The notes beneath the pieces are model-generated. The model did not search any database. It was not told where the DNA came from and worked only from the letters and a program-made list of their open reading frames with translations. A DNA stretch of 64,000 bases from Oscillospiraceae bacterium (GTDB lineage: Bacteria > Bacillota > Clostridia > Oscillospirales > SIG627): the NCBI GenBank assembly GCA_015063985.1, contig SVTC01000002.1, positions 107,888 to 171,887 on the forward strand, given 5' to 3'. Below, piece after piece: positions 51,401 to 59,760 of the stretch. The position numbers were made by a program, and so were the translations under genes. Each line of letters starts with the position of its first letter. The stretch's first letter is position 1.

Positions 51401-51749
51401 GTGGACAGGCGCAGATGCACAGAGTAAGTACGGTATTGAGTACAAGGCTTTGCTTGGTGCTTCCGGTCAGTACGCTACCGCAAACCTTGAGGCTCTTGAG
51501 AGAATGCCTTGGACCAGCTCCGAGCGCCAGACTCTCGCACAGTGCTTCGATTGGCTCACCGCTACTCCCGAGCTTCCCGGCGGTTACATTATCGGCCGTA
51601 ACGTTGAATTTGCCTTCTTGAAGGTATATAACGACAGTGCAGATCCTGTTGAATCCCTGCTGGATTACATTGACGCTATCAACAGCGAGCTTTCCAGAAA
51701 ACGTAAGGAATTCGATCTTCCCGTAAGAGAGGATTTCATCGAAAAATAA
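48495..51749 (+). CDS. Secreted extracellular solute-binding protein with carbohydrate-binding-like N-terminal modules
   Basis: 1084 residues, roughly 2.5 times a normal binding protein. Signal peptide with VFA-AD cleavage site near residue 28; no lipobox cysteine. Two beta-sandwich modules similar to each other: one near residues 72-330 (KLVIDAKNF..., WNFDITSEGLYNVEIKYY) and one near 350-490 (KIRIDAEMPK..., WDFVVEESGLYEIVPRFSQ), then a helical bridge (about 500-640). From residue ~655 (TIEVWTSTGRDQASIIRSMI) to the end it is a type-1 solute-binding domain (GTGPDVAMSIGTESIVNYAIRGAIRPLN, YALPETQSFSVLFYRMDIL, PETWDDVYAMLPEL-like PRTWDDVY, and WEYMKWWTGADAQSKYG). I infer capture of a glycan. It is released or held without lipid anchor, which is unusual for Bacillota. 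Confidence 0.88.
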   Translation: MKKVLYKALAIGLALCMLLPLGVCSVFAADGDASGNSSSSNMTVEEIKELLGSLTYQEYQKLYADKAVGKGKLVIDAKNFDVSTTTAEVIKLENYEGASSALLIPDDGRVTWNFDITSEGLYNVEIKYYTLEGYDVDGDGKLTEGVDVISRGNSIERAILIDGSYPFKESRYCEFQRVWTDVYVQCEYVQDKKEGYIYQYKEKSAKDWINFEYDGYVAIPLLEEGQKATDLYDFRAVNKNDTTQVLEVTVANTAKRNGFELDKFGNEIRPEKVQAPTWCVGLAADSTGYAEDPFAYFLTKGAHSITLESVQEPIVIESVTIYAEERLAGTLPSYEEYKALHSGKPTPSADKIRIDAEMPKHTSAEILYPTYDRTSAITEPQDSALIFLNTVGGDKWQTVGQWIEWDFVVEESGLYEIVPRFSQDGLAGMYVSRSLTIDGKVPFEEANRIQFNYSDNWQVKPFGSGEEAYKFYFEKGTHTIRLNVVLGQMAEVIQEVEECLNIINSYYMKVLMLTGPDPDDYRDYEFASRMPDVLEGFLEASKRLKAVSAELEAVIGEKGDHSVTLDNIAQLCEMMGEDEDNIAPSFDTLKSYIGNLGTWIMDSRNQPLELDYIDIVPAGGEYGQAEANFFEAMGYELGQFIMSFFSDYSGYGARSINADAETKTIEVWTSTGRDQASIIRSMISDDFTPNSNIMVDLKLITGATLLPATLSGTGPDVAMSIGTESIVNYAIRGAIRPLNVDNEEKGWKKFDGFDEHIKSFSNAAMIPLTLYGEAYALPETQSFSVLFYRMDILASLGVEIPRTWDDVYAMLPELQTNYLQFGMGNSLGGLQIFLYQRTDANGNQVQLYKDPINNDPKTFGMEINLDSDVALDCFKQMSEFFTMYDFPKTYDFANRFRSGEMPLAIADYTAYSQLTIFAPEIRGLWGFTLIPGTLSADGKVNHTTNSAVAGIMMLDDCEEPEASWEYMKWWTGADAQSKYGIEYKALLGASGQYATANLEALERMPWTSSERQTLAQCFDWLTATPELPGGYIIGRNVEFAFLKVYNDSADPVESLLDYIDAINSELSRKRKEFDLPVREDFIEK

Positions 51750-51762
51750 TAATATCCGGCTT

Positions 51763-51786
51763 TCCCGAGGGCCGAGTCCCTCGGGA
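51763..51786 (+). other. Stem-loop after the binding-protein gene
   Basis: TCCCGAGGG pairs perfectly with CCCTCGGGA across 6 bases, without a U run. Such stem-loops after a binding-protein gene often stabilise its 3' end so that more of it is made than of the permeases (inference from maltose-type operons). Confidence 0.55.
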
Positions 51787-51829
51787 GGGATAAACGCAGA
51801 TTTTTAGAAAAAGGAGTGGACAATTCACA

Positions 51830-52771
51830 ATGGCTGAAAAAGCAATTGCCAAGAACAAGGGAAGTATTTCCAAGTTTAGCTGGACACTCAAGGAGATAAA
51901 GAACAATAAGGTTGCTTACGTAATGATAGCGCCTTACTTCGTCATATTCTTTCTGTTCACTGTTCTTCCCGTTCTTCTGAGTATATTCTTCTCGTTTACA
52001 GATTTTGATATGATGAACTTCCCCGGTGACCCTGTGGGATTTGACAACTATATCAGACTTCTTCTTGACGACGATATCTTCCTTACTGCCATTCAGAACA
52101 CACTGATATTTGCAGCGATCACCGGTCCCGGTTCTTACCTGCTCAGCTTGATGTTCGCGTGGTTCATTAACGAGCTTACCCCCAGAGTACGTGCGCTGGT
52201 TACCTTGGTATTCTACGCACCCTCTATCTCAGGTAACGTTTACCTGATCTGGACATACCTCTTCACCGCTGACCAGCACGGTCTTGTAAACGGTTGGTTG
52301 ATGGAAATGGGTATGATCACAACACCTATTGAATTCTTCAAAAACCCCACGTATATTATGCCCATTATCATAGTGGTTGCATTGTGGACCAGCTTGGGTA
52401 CCAGCTTCCTTAACTTTATCGCGGGCTTCCAGGTCGTTGACCGCAGCCTCTACGAGGCAGGCGCGGTGGACGGAGTTAAGAACCGTTGGCAGGAGCTTTG
52501 GTACATCACCCTTCCCTATATGAAGCCTCAGATGATGCTTTCCGCTATCCTCGCCATCACCGGCGCATTCGGCTTCGGCGGTATCATCACCGGTCTGGTC
52601 GGCTTCCCCAGCCCCGACTACTGTGCGCACACGATAATGCACCATCTGGAAGACTACGGTAACACACGTTTTGAGATGGGTTACGCTTCTGCGATAGCAG
52701 TTATTCTGTTCTTTATGCAGATCGGATGTAATACCATAATACGTAAGATCCTGGATAAGGTAGGTAAGTAA
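51830..52771 (+). CDS. Sugar ABC transporter permease, MalF/UgpA type (pair 1)
   Basis: 313 residues, six TM helices expected. PYFVIFFLFTVLPVLLSIFFSFTDFDMM at the start, and the cytoplasmic EAA loop VDRSLYEAGAVDGVKNRWQELWYITLPYMKP. Binding-protein-dependent transport inner membrane component (BPD_transp_1). AAAAAGGAG precedes ATG. Pairs with the next gene. Confidence 0.95.
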   Translation: MAEKAIAKNKGSISKFSWTLKEIKNNKVAYVMIAPYFVIFFLFTVLPVLLSIFFSFTDFDMMNFPGDPVGFDNYIRLLLDDDIFLTAIQNTLIFAAITGPGSYLLSLMFAWFINELTPRVRALVTLVFYAPSISGNVYLIWTYLFTADQHGLVNGWLMEMGMITTPIEFFKNPTYIMPIIIVVALWTSLGTSFLNFIAGFQVVDRSLYEAGAVDGVKNRWQELWYITLPYMKPQMMLSAILAITGAFGFGGIITGLVGFPSPDYCAHTIMHHLEDYGNTRFEMGYASAIAVILFFMQIGCNTIIRKILDKVGK

Positions 52772-52772
52772 C

Positions 52773-53645
52773 ATGGCAAAGTTAAGAATCAGAAAATCGA
52801 ATCATGCTATGAACCGTTCCTTTGGCGGAGACTTAGGTATCTACATCATTCTTGCCATATTCGGCGCGTTCATGTTCATCCCCATGCTTTACACCGTTAT
52901 TCAGTCACTGAAGCCTCTCGACGAGTTGTGGATGTATCCTCCCCGTTTCTGGGTACAGAAGCCTACTCTCGACAACTTTGGAGATCTGCTCAAGCTGATG
53001 GGTACAAGCTGGGTTCCCTTCTCAAGATATATCTTTAACACGGCGTTCATATCCATCCTCGGAACCTTCGGAAACGTTATCTTCTCCAGCTTTGCAGCTT
53101 ACTCGCTGGCTAAGATCAGGTTCCCCGGCAGAAAGTTCCTCTTTAACATTGTACAGAAGTCACTGATGTTCAACGCAACCGTTACTTCTATTACAAACTT
53201 CCTCTCTATGAGTATTCTCGGACTTCTTGACAGCTACTGGGCAATTATCATTCCCGCCTGCGCAACACCTCTGGGACTTTACCTCATGAAGCAGTTTATG
53301 GAGACCTCCGTTCCCGACGCGGTCCTCGAGTCTGCAAGACTTGACGGTGCAAGTGAGTGGAGAATATTCTGGACACTGGTTATGCCCATGGTTAAGCCTG
53401 CTTGGATGACACTTATCGTGTTCTGCTTCAAGGATCTTTGGAATGCAGGTGCCAGCACCTACGTTTACTCCGAGCAGCTCAAGACCTTTAACTACGCTAT
53501 TAACCAGATCATTACCGGCGGTATCTCCCGTCAGGGTGCCGGTGCCGCATCAACGGTTATTATGATGATAGTACCTATTGCGGTATTCGTGTTCAGCCAA
53601 TCCAACGTTATTGAAACAATGTCTACCTCGGGTATGAAGGACTAA
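52773..53645 (+). CDS. Carbohydrate ABC transporter permease, MalG/UgpE type (pair 1)
   Basis: 290 residues. An N-terminal TM (LGIYIILAIFGAFMFIPMLYTVIQSLKPLDELWMYPP), NLFNAAFISI-like NTAFISILGTFGNVIFSSFAAYSLAKIRFPGR and EAA loop VPDAVLESARLDGASEWRIFWTLVMPMVKP. Start ATG is one base after the previous stop codon. Together with pair-1 MalF-type forms a channel. Confidence 0.95.
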   Translation: MAKLRIRKSNHAMNRSFGGDLGIYIILAIFGAFMFIPMLYTVIQSLKPLDELWMYPPRFWVQKPTLDNFGDLLKLMGTSWVPFSRYIFNTAFISILGTFGNVIFSSFAAYSLAKIRFPGRKFLFNIVQKSLMFNATVTSITNFLSMSILGLLDSYWAIIIPACATPLGLYLMKQFMETSVPDAVLESARLDGASEWRIFWTLVMPMVKPAWMTLIVFCFKDLWNAGASTYVYSEQLKTFNYAINQIITGGISRQGAGAASTVIMMIVPIAVFVFSQSNVIETMSTSGMKD

Positions 53646-53659
53646 GGAGGGTATTATAA

Positions 53660-55834
53660 ATGAAGAAAACTTTAAGATTTGCTCTCTTGGTGCTTCTTGT
53701 GGTTCTGACGGCAGTGCCCTGTGCCTTTGCCGCGGTTCCCTACGGTACCTACGTTTATGACATTGAGGGATTCCCCATCGACTCCCCCCACGCATACGTT
53801 CCCGACAGACAGATCGATTCCATAAAAATGGATCTTGTAGTACCCCTTAACGACCCCACCGATATGGTCGTTGACAAAAACGGCTACGTATTCATTGCCG
53901 ATGCATCCAATAACAGGATCGTAATTCTTGATCCCAACTACAGAGCAGTCGGTATCATCAAAAACTTCTTTAACGATTACAATATCTACGATAATCTTTT
54001 CACACCCAGCGGTGTATTTGTAAAGGATAACGAGATCTACGTTGCCGACACCGACAACAGCCGTGTCGTTGTGTTTAAGCTCGATGATTCTCTTCCTGTT
54101 GCAGAGCGCTATAAGAGCGATAACATCGGATTTGAGAAGATCATTCAGGCTCCTCAGAGTGACGTCTTTCCTGAAGGCTCTATCTATAAGCCTGTTGCAA
54201 TTGCAGTAGATATGGCAGGAAGAGTTTACGTTGTAAGCTCCACCACCAACTACGGCGTAATCGCAATGAATGCCGACGGAACCTTCATAGGCTTTCTCGG
54301 TGCACAGAAGACCTCCCCCACAGCTTGGCAGATCTTCTGGAGAATGTTCCAGACCAAGGAACAGAGAGCCGGCTCCGTAAAGCTGGTTCCTACCGAATAT
54401 AACAACATCACCATCGATTCCAGCGGCTTCATCTACGTAACCACCGACTCCATCGATGAGGATAAGCAGATCAGCTCTCTTACCAGCAAGACCGCTGAGT
54501 ATGCGCCCGTTAAGAAGCTTAACCCCTCCGGTAACGACGTTATGCTCCGTACCGGCTTCTTCGCCCCCGGCGGTGAGGTATTCGGTGCACAGATGAGTAT
54601 GGCGGGCAGCAAGGATGCTACCACCGGTGCATCTCAGGTTACCGACGCAGCGGTAGGTCCCAGCGGAATGTGGACCCTGGTCGACGGAAAGAGACAGAGA
54701 TTCTACACCTACGATGAGCAGGGCAACCTCCTCTTCGCCTTCGGCGACAAGGGTGCTCAGATCGGTAACACTCAGAACGTATCCAGCCTTACCTATAAGG
54801 GCACGGACATCATCGTTCTTGACAAGAGTACCGACTCCATCACAGTATTCAAGAGAACTCAGTACGGCGATATGCTTACCGCCGCTTTGCAGAATCAGAT
54901 CGACAGAAACTACTCCGAGAGTGAAAGATACTGGACAGAGATCCTGCAGAGAAACCTCAACTTTGACCAGAGCTACATCGGTATCGGCGACAGCCTTTAC
55001 AGAGCCGGCAAATATGAGGAAGCACAGAATTATTACAAGTATGCATACGATACAGAGGGATATTCCACAGCCTACAAGCAGATCCGTAAGCAGTGGATGG
55101 AGGATAACATCCTCTGGGTTCCCGTTGTTCTTATCGTCTTCTTCGGACTTTTGAGCGTTTGGTTCAAGTACTGCAGAAAGTTTAACGTTGCAGGACAGGT
55201 CACCAAGGAGAAGAGAACCTGGTGGGAGCAGGTCGTATATGCATTCCACATTATATTCCATCCCTTCGACGGCTTCTGGGATATGAAGCACGAGAAGAGA
55301 GGCGGACTCAAGGGCGCTATAACGGTTCTTGTGTTCACCATTCTCGGATTTATCTATTACGCATTAGGTCAGTCCTTTATTTTCGATCCCTATCAGTTCG
55401 GTATCAGCTTCATTTCGGAGATCCTTTCCATCATCGTTCCTCTTATTTTGTGGATCGTTGCAAACTGGTGTCTTACCACACTGTTTGACGGTGAAGGCAG
55501 TATGAAGGATATCACCGTAGCTACCTGCTACGCGCTCCTTCCCATTCCTATGATGCTTATCCCGGCAACACTTCTTACCAACGTTCTCAGCCTTGACGAG
55601 GCAGGAATAGTAAGTCTGGTTGCTACAATCGGTTACGTATGGGCGTTCTTCCTGATCTTCCTTGGTACGATGGTGGTTCACGACTACTCTCTGTCCAAGA
55701 ACATTATAATCACCGTATCCACCATCGTCGGTATGGCGTTTATCATGTTCGTAGGAGTTCTGTTCAGCGGACTTGTTACAAAGCTGTTTAGCTTCGTCTA
55801 CAACATTTACACCGAGTTGGCGTTGCGAATTTAA
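53660..55834 (+). CDS. NHL-repeat lipid-free exported domain fused to a YIP1 membrane domain
   Basis: 724 residues. Signal peptide (MKKTLRFALLVLLVVLTAVPCAFA). About five or six NHL blades follow: DPTDMVVDKNGYVFIADASNNRIVILDP, TPSGVFVKDNEIYVADTDNSRVVVF, KPVAIAVDMAGRVYVVSS, ITIDSSGFIYVTTDS and DAAVGPSGMWTLVDGKRQRFYTYDEQGNLLFAFGDKG. A TPR-like stretch (SESERYWTEILQRNLNFDQSYIGIGDSLYRAGKYEEAQNYYKYAY) precedes a TM helix near 500. The C-terminal third is a YIP1-type multi-TM domain (WWEQVVYAFHIIFHPFDGFWDM, then five more helices). NHL propellers bind proteins or glycans. A bridge between extracellular substrate and permeases is my inference. Confidence 0.85.
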   Translation: MKKTLRFALLVLLVVLTAVPCAFAAVPYGTYVYDIEGFPIDSPHAYVPDRQIDSIKMDLVVPLNDPTDMVVDKNGYVFIADASNNRIVILDPNYRAVGIIKNFFNDYNIYDNLFTPSGVFVKDNEIYVADTDNSRVVVFKLDDSLPVAERYKSDNIGFEKIIQAPQSDVFPEGSIYKPVAIAVDMAGRVYVVSSTTNYGVIAMNADGTFIGFLGAQKTSPTAWQIFWRMFQTKEQRAGSVKLVPTEYNNITIDSSGFIYVTTDSIDEDKQISSLTSKTAEYAPVKKLNPSGNDVMLRTGFFAPGGEVFGAQMSMAGSKDATTGASQVTDAAVGPSGMWTLVDGKRQRFYTYDEQGNLLFAFGDKGAQIGNTQNVSSLTYKGTDIIVLDKSTDSITVFKRTQYGDMLTAALQNQIDRNYSESERYWTEILQRNLNFDQSYIGIGDSLYRAGKYEEAQNYYKYAYDTEGYSTAYKQIRKQWMEDNILWVPVVLIVFFGLLSVWFKYCRKFNVAGQVTKEKRTWWEQVVYAFHIIFHPFDGFWDMKHEKRGGLKGAITVLVFTILGFIYYALGQSFIFDPYQFGISFISEILSIIVPLILWIVANWCLTTLFDGEGSMKDITVATCYALLPIPMMLIPATLLTNVLSLDEAGIVSLVATIGYVWAFFLIFLGTMVVHDYSLSKNIIITVSTIVGMAFIMFVGVLFSGLVTKLFSFVYNIYTELALRI

Positions 55835-55854
55835 ATTTCGTGAGGAGATATACA

Positions 55855-58719
55855 ATGAGAAAAACAAGACTCTTAACATTTCTCATGGTGTTGGTAATGC
55901 TTGCCGGAACTGTTGCTCCCTGCCTGAATTTCCCCATTTCGGTCTTTGCTGCCGAAGAGGAGGAGATCAACTACTTGACTCAGGTATATGAGACAGCAGA
56001 GGACAAGCTCCACACAATGGGAGAACCCGTTTATACAAGCGGCGATATGGAGCTCTATTATCTTGCCAAGACCGGCGAGGTTGCAGTAAGAAACGCTAAG
56101 ACCAAGCAGATCCTGCTCAGCAACCCCTTCAACGTCGGAGCAAGCGCTGCAGCAGAGAGTGTAAAGAAGAATCTGCTCAGCCAGCTTATCATCAAGTATA
56201 GAGACAGCGCCGGACTTGAGACCGAATTCGACAGCTATTCTTACGCCGCCATGAGCGATCAGATCATCATGAAGAACATCAAGGGCGGTATCAGAGTAGA
56301 GTATGCGATCGGTAACACTCAGAAGAAAAAAATAGTTCCCCGTTACATTACCGCGGAGCGCTTCGAAACAAAGATCGTTGAGGTCATGAACGAAGCCAAC
56401 CCCGATGCGGCAGTACGTCTTTTGGCGTTCTATCAGAAGAAGGATTCCGAAGATCCCACTCTGACCCCCCGTGCAAGAGCGGAGATGCTCAAGACTTATC
56501 CCATCACCGAGGAAAAGCCTATCTACGTTATTGCTCCCGATATTAAATCCTACGAGCTCGATCAGTGCGAGCAGAGAATTCTCAAGTACACCAGCTATAC
56601 CCTTGAGGATATGCTGGCTGACCACGAGGAGTGCGAATACGTTCTTGAGGACGATAGCCCCCCTCTGTTCAAGATGAGCCTTGAGTATTACCTCAACAAT
56701 GACGGCGTAAGTGTTAATCTTCCCGCAAGAGGTATTACCTACGATACCGCAAAGTATAAGCTTCTCGAGGTAAAGATCCTTCCTTACTTCGGCGCAGCAT
56801 ATTCTGAGGATGAGGGATATACCCTCGTTCCCGATGCCAGCGGTGCTATCTTCGAGCACAAAAATCTTACCAACTACTCCACCCTCACCGGTTCGATTTA
56901 CGGTAATGACTTTGGCTTCTACACCGTTACCGGCGGTAGCCTCCAGACCTGGAAGTACCCCATTTACGGTATTGCAAGCAACAGAGATCTTACAGAGCTC
57001 AACATTACCTATCACGAGAAGCTGGATGAGGACGGCAAGCCCGAGCTTGATGACGACGGCGAAGTTATAATGGAAATGGACAGAGAAGTGCTCTCCGTCA
57101 AGGAAGACGTAAGCCAGGGCTTCTTTGCAGTGATCGAGGAGGGCGAAAGCCTTGCTAAGCTCACCGCAGAGTTCGGCGGTAACGTTCACCAGTTCAATTC
57201 CGCATACATCACCGTTTTCCCCAGACAGTCCGATAGCTACCCCCTTGACGGTATCACCGTCAGCGGACAGACCGCAACCTACGAGGTCGACTGCGAAAGA
57301 AAGTACGTAGGCAACTTCAGAACCAGATACATTATGCTCTTCGAGGACAATTCCGATTACGTAGGAATGGCAGATACTTACCGTGACTACCTTATCGAGA
57401 CCGGTGTCTTCGAGAATATGAATGCTAAGGACAACGAGGATATCACTCTTTATCTTGAAGCCTTCGGTGATATAGATACCATTGAGAAGTTCCTCGGAAT
57501 GCCCGTTAGCGCAAAGACTCCTCTTACAACCTTTGAGCAGGCAAAGATCATGACAGAGCTCTTGCAAGGCGTTGTTTCCTGCCAGGAAGCCGCAGATCTT
57601 GTCAAGGAAATGTATCCGGCTGATTTCAAGGATGATGAGGCCGCAACCGTCGATGCCGCTCAGGCTATTATCGACAGGTACATCAAGGTGTACGGCGGCA
57701 AGGTAGATAAGCTGGCACTTAAGTACACAGGCTGGTTTAACGGCGGTATGTGGAACACACCTCCCTCCAAGCTTGACGTTGATTCCGTTATCGGCGGCGA
57801 CGAAGGACTTAAGAAGCTTGTTAACTACCTCAACGAGGCAAAAATCGATTTCTATCCTGACTTTGAATTCAGCAGAGTAAATGAAATGGGTCTTTTTGAT
57901 AACTTTGATTATGAAAAAGACTGTGCAATGATGGTAGACGGTAAGCCTGCAAGATTTAAGTCCTATAACTACATCTTCCAGACTCTTACCAAGGGTGAGA
58001 ATATGCTCATCTCCTCTACCGCTCTCAGCAGATTCTACTCCAACTTCCGTGAAAAGTTCCTCGGCTTCAACACCAACGGAATTTCTGCAGGTACTCTCGG
58101 TATGGACCTTAACAGCTCTCAGCACGAGGACGAGCCCGTAAACCGCGAGGAGAGCAAGGAGCTTGTTATGGATCTTCTCGGCCAGTTCGTTGAAGACGGC
58201 AAGAAGGTAATGGTATCCGGCGGTAACGAATACGTTATCAAGTACGCAGACGTTATCCTGGATGCTCCTCTGGATTCCAACGGAAGAGTAACCGCATCAA
58301 GAGAGATCCCCTTTGTCGGTATGGTGCTCCACGGCTACGTTGAGTTCTCCGGTATGGCGATCAACCTTGCAGGTGACTATGATTACGCTGTTCTCAAGAC
58401 AATTGAAAACGGCGCGGTTCCTTACTACATCCTCAGCTACGATAACACATCCGAGCTTAAGGAAAGCGGTCTTACCGAATACTATGCTATTCAGTACGAC
58501 ATCTGGTATGACGAGCTTATTAAGACCTATAACGAGATCAACGGTGCTTTGAAGAAGGTTTCCGGAAGCGTTATAGCAGAGCACGACATTATCCAGGACC
58601 GTGTTGTTAAGGTAACCTACACCAACGGTGTAAGCTTTGTTCTCAACTACAACAACTTCGAGGTTGAGGTAGAGAGCGAAAACATTAAACTTGCCGCAAT
58701 GGACTTTGCGGTACTCTAA
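55855..58719 (+). CDS. Secreted DUF5696-domain protein
   Basis: 954 residues from ATG 55855 (GAGGAG upstream; a GTG start 15 bases earlier is not needed). Signal peptide ending near VFAAEEEE. I assign it to DUF5696 from the overall pattern, seen with such ABC loci. The central part (about residues 560-760) has a TIM-barrel flavour (LKYTGWFNGGMWNTPPSKLD, LNEAKIDFYPDFEFSRVNE, GFNTNGISAGTLGMDLNSSQHED, KVMVSGGNEYVIKYADVILDAPL), consistent with a divergent glycoside hydrolase; no catalytic residue can be named. Soluble and secreted, or wall-associated. Confidence 0.75.
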   Translation: MRKTRLLTFLMVLVMLAGTVAPCLNFPISVFAAEEEEINYLTQVYETAEDKLHTMGEPVYTSGDMELYYLAKTGEVAVRNAKTKQILLSNPFNVGASAAAESVKKNLLSQLIIKYRDSAGLETEFDSYSYAAMSDQIIMKNIKGGIRVEYAIGNTQKKKIVPRYITAERFETKIVEVMNEANPDAAVRLLAFYQKKDSEDPTLTPRARAEMLKTYPITEEKPIYVIAPDIKSYELDQCEQRILKYTSYTLEDMLADHEECEYVLEDDSPPLFKMSLEYYLNNDGVSVNLPARGITYDTAKYKLLEVKILPYFGAAYSEDEGYTLVPDASGAIFEHKNLTNYSTLTGSIYGNDFGFYTVTGGSLQTWKYPIYGIASNRDLTELNITYHEKLDEDGKPELDDDGEVIMEMDREVLSVKEDVSQGFFAVIEEGESLAKLTAEFGGNVHQFNSAYITVFPRQSDSYPLDGITVSGQTATYEVDCERKYVGNFRTRYIMLFEDNSDYVGMADTYRDYLIETGVFENMNAKDNEDITLYLEAFGDIDTIEKFLGMPVSAKTPLTTFEQAKIMTELLQGVVSCQEAADLVKEMYPADFKDDEAATVDAAQAIIDRYIKVYGGKVDKLALKYTGWFNGGMWNTPPSKLDVDSVIGGDEGLKKLVNYLNEAKIDFYPDFEFSRVNEMGLFDNFDYEKDCAMMVDGKPARFKSYNYIFQTLTKGENMLISSTALSRFYSNFREKFLGFNTNGISAGTLGMDLNSSQHEDEPVNREESKELVMDLLGQFVEDGKKVMVSGGNEYVIKYADVILDAPLDSNGRVTASREIPFVGMVLHGYVEFSGMAINLAGDYDYAVLKTIENGAVPYYILSYDNTSELKESGLTEYYAIQYDIWYDELIKTYNEINGALKKVSGSVIAEHDIIQDRVVKVTYTNGVSFVLNYNNFEVEVESENIKLAAMDFAVL

Positions 58720-58738
58720 AGAAAGGATGGGTGCTTAA

Positions 58739-59740
58739 ATGAATAGTGAAGCAAAGATAAAAAGCGCAAAGCCTCAGGCGAAAAAGCGCAGAAGAGCAGC
58801 ACTTGACAGTAAGAAATCCAGAGCAGGTTGGGCGTTTATTATGCCCTTCGCACTGATCTTTTTGGCTGTATACCTGCCCATTCTTTTCACCTCTGCCCAG
58901 TACAGCTTTCACGAGCTTGTAAAGGTAACCGGAGGATATGACCTTGACTTTGTCGGATTTGACAACTTCAACTACGCTCTGTTCTCCGATGCAAAGTTCA
59001 CCGAGACTCTGGTAACCGGTGTACAGACCCTTATATTCCAGATCCCCGCGATAGTAATCTTCAGTCTTTTCATGGCAGTTCTTCTTAACCAGGAGATGCC
59101 CGGAAGGACCCTCTTCAGAGCTATCTTCTTCGTTCCCGTTATCATCTCCACCGGTATTATGGAGACCGTTAATGCGGCAGACGTCTTCGGCGGCTATGCA
59201 CAAGGCGGTGCTGAGGCGGTAACAGACCCCACCGGTGATAACGGCAGCGGCTCAACCGGATCCCAGGCAGCTGAGATCATCTCCACAATGGATATCCAGG
59301 CTCTGTTTATGAATATGAAGATAGGTCAGGGACTTGTTCAGTACGTTGTTGATATCGTTAATAACATTTACGATATCGTTAATAAGGCCGGTGTACAGAT
59401 GCTTATCTTCCTTGCGGGCCTGCAGGGTATTTCCCCCGCCATCTACGAGTCTTGTACCGTTGACGGCGCAACCGCTTGGGAGACCTTCTGGAAGATCACC
59501 TTCCCGATGATCTCGCCTATGATCCTTGTTAATGCAATTTACACAGTTATAGACGCATTCACCTCGGACGGAAACAGTGTTATGAGATATATCTCCACCG
59601 TTTCCACCAACTCCGCGATCCCCAACTCCACAACGGTTGCTCAGGCAATGTATTGGATGTACTTCCTCTTCGTTGTTTTGATCATAGTTGTAATTGCTGC
59701 GATCTGCTCGGCGTTTGTGTTCTATCAGAGAAGAGACTAA
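58739..59740 (+). CDS. Sugar ABC transporter permease, MalF type, with long extracellular loop (pair 2)
   Basis: 333 residues. Six TM helices; WAFIMPFALIFLAVYLPILFTSAQYSFHELVK, EAA loop ISPAIYESCTVDGATAWETFWKITFPMISP. Between TM4 and TM5 sits a ~75-residue insertion rich in G/S/D/T (GGYAQGGAEAVTDPTGDNGSGS..., then a helix) that ordinary family members lack; it should face outward and might contact the large binding protein. Confidence 0.92.
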   Translation: MNSEAKIKSAKPQAKKRRRAALDSKKSRAGWAFIMPFALIFLAVYLPILFTSAQYSFHELVKVTGGYDLDFVGFDNFNYALFSDAKFTETLVTGVQTLIFQIPAIVIFSLFMAVLLNQEMPGRTLFRAIFFVPVIISTGIMETVNAADVFGGYAQGGAEAVTDPTGDNGSGSTGSQAAEIISTMDIQALFMNMKIGQGLVQYVVDIVNNIYDIVNKAGVQMLIFLAGLQGISPAIYESCTVDGATAWETFWKITFPMISPMILVNAIYTVIDAFTSDGNSVMRYISTVSTNSAIPNSTTVAQAMYWMYFLFVVLIIVVIAAICSAFVFYQRRD

Positions 59741-59760
59741 GAAAGGGAGGTGCTTGAAAA

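Noticed and set aside
53672..55291. Minus-strand ORF of 539 codons opposite the NHL-YIP1 gene
   Set aside because: Same reasoning: antisense shadow of a strongly supported gene, with no ribosome site or domain.
55873..58125. Very long minus-strand ORF (750 codons) opposite the DUF5696 gene
   Set aside because: It lies wholly antisense to a well-supported secreted-protein gene with a signal peptide and ribosome site. Its product is rich in C, V, I and L without motifs, as expected from antisense of a high-expression gene with biased codon use.
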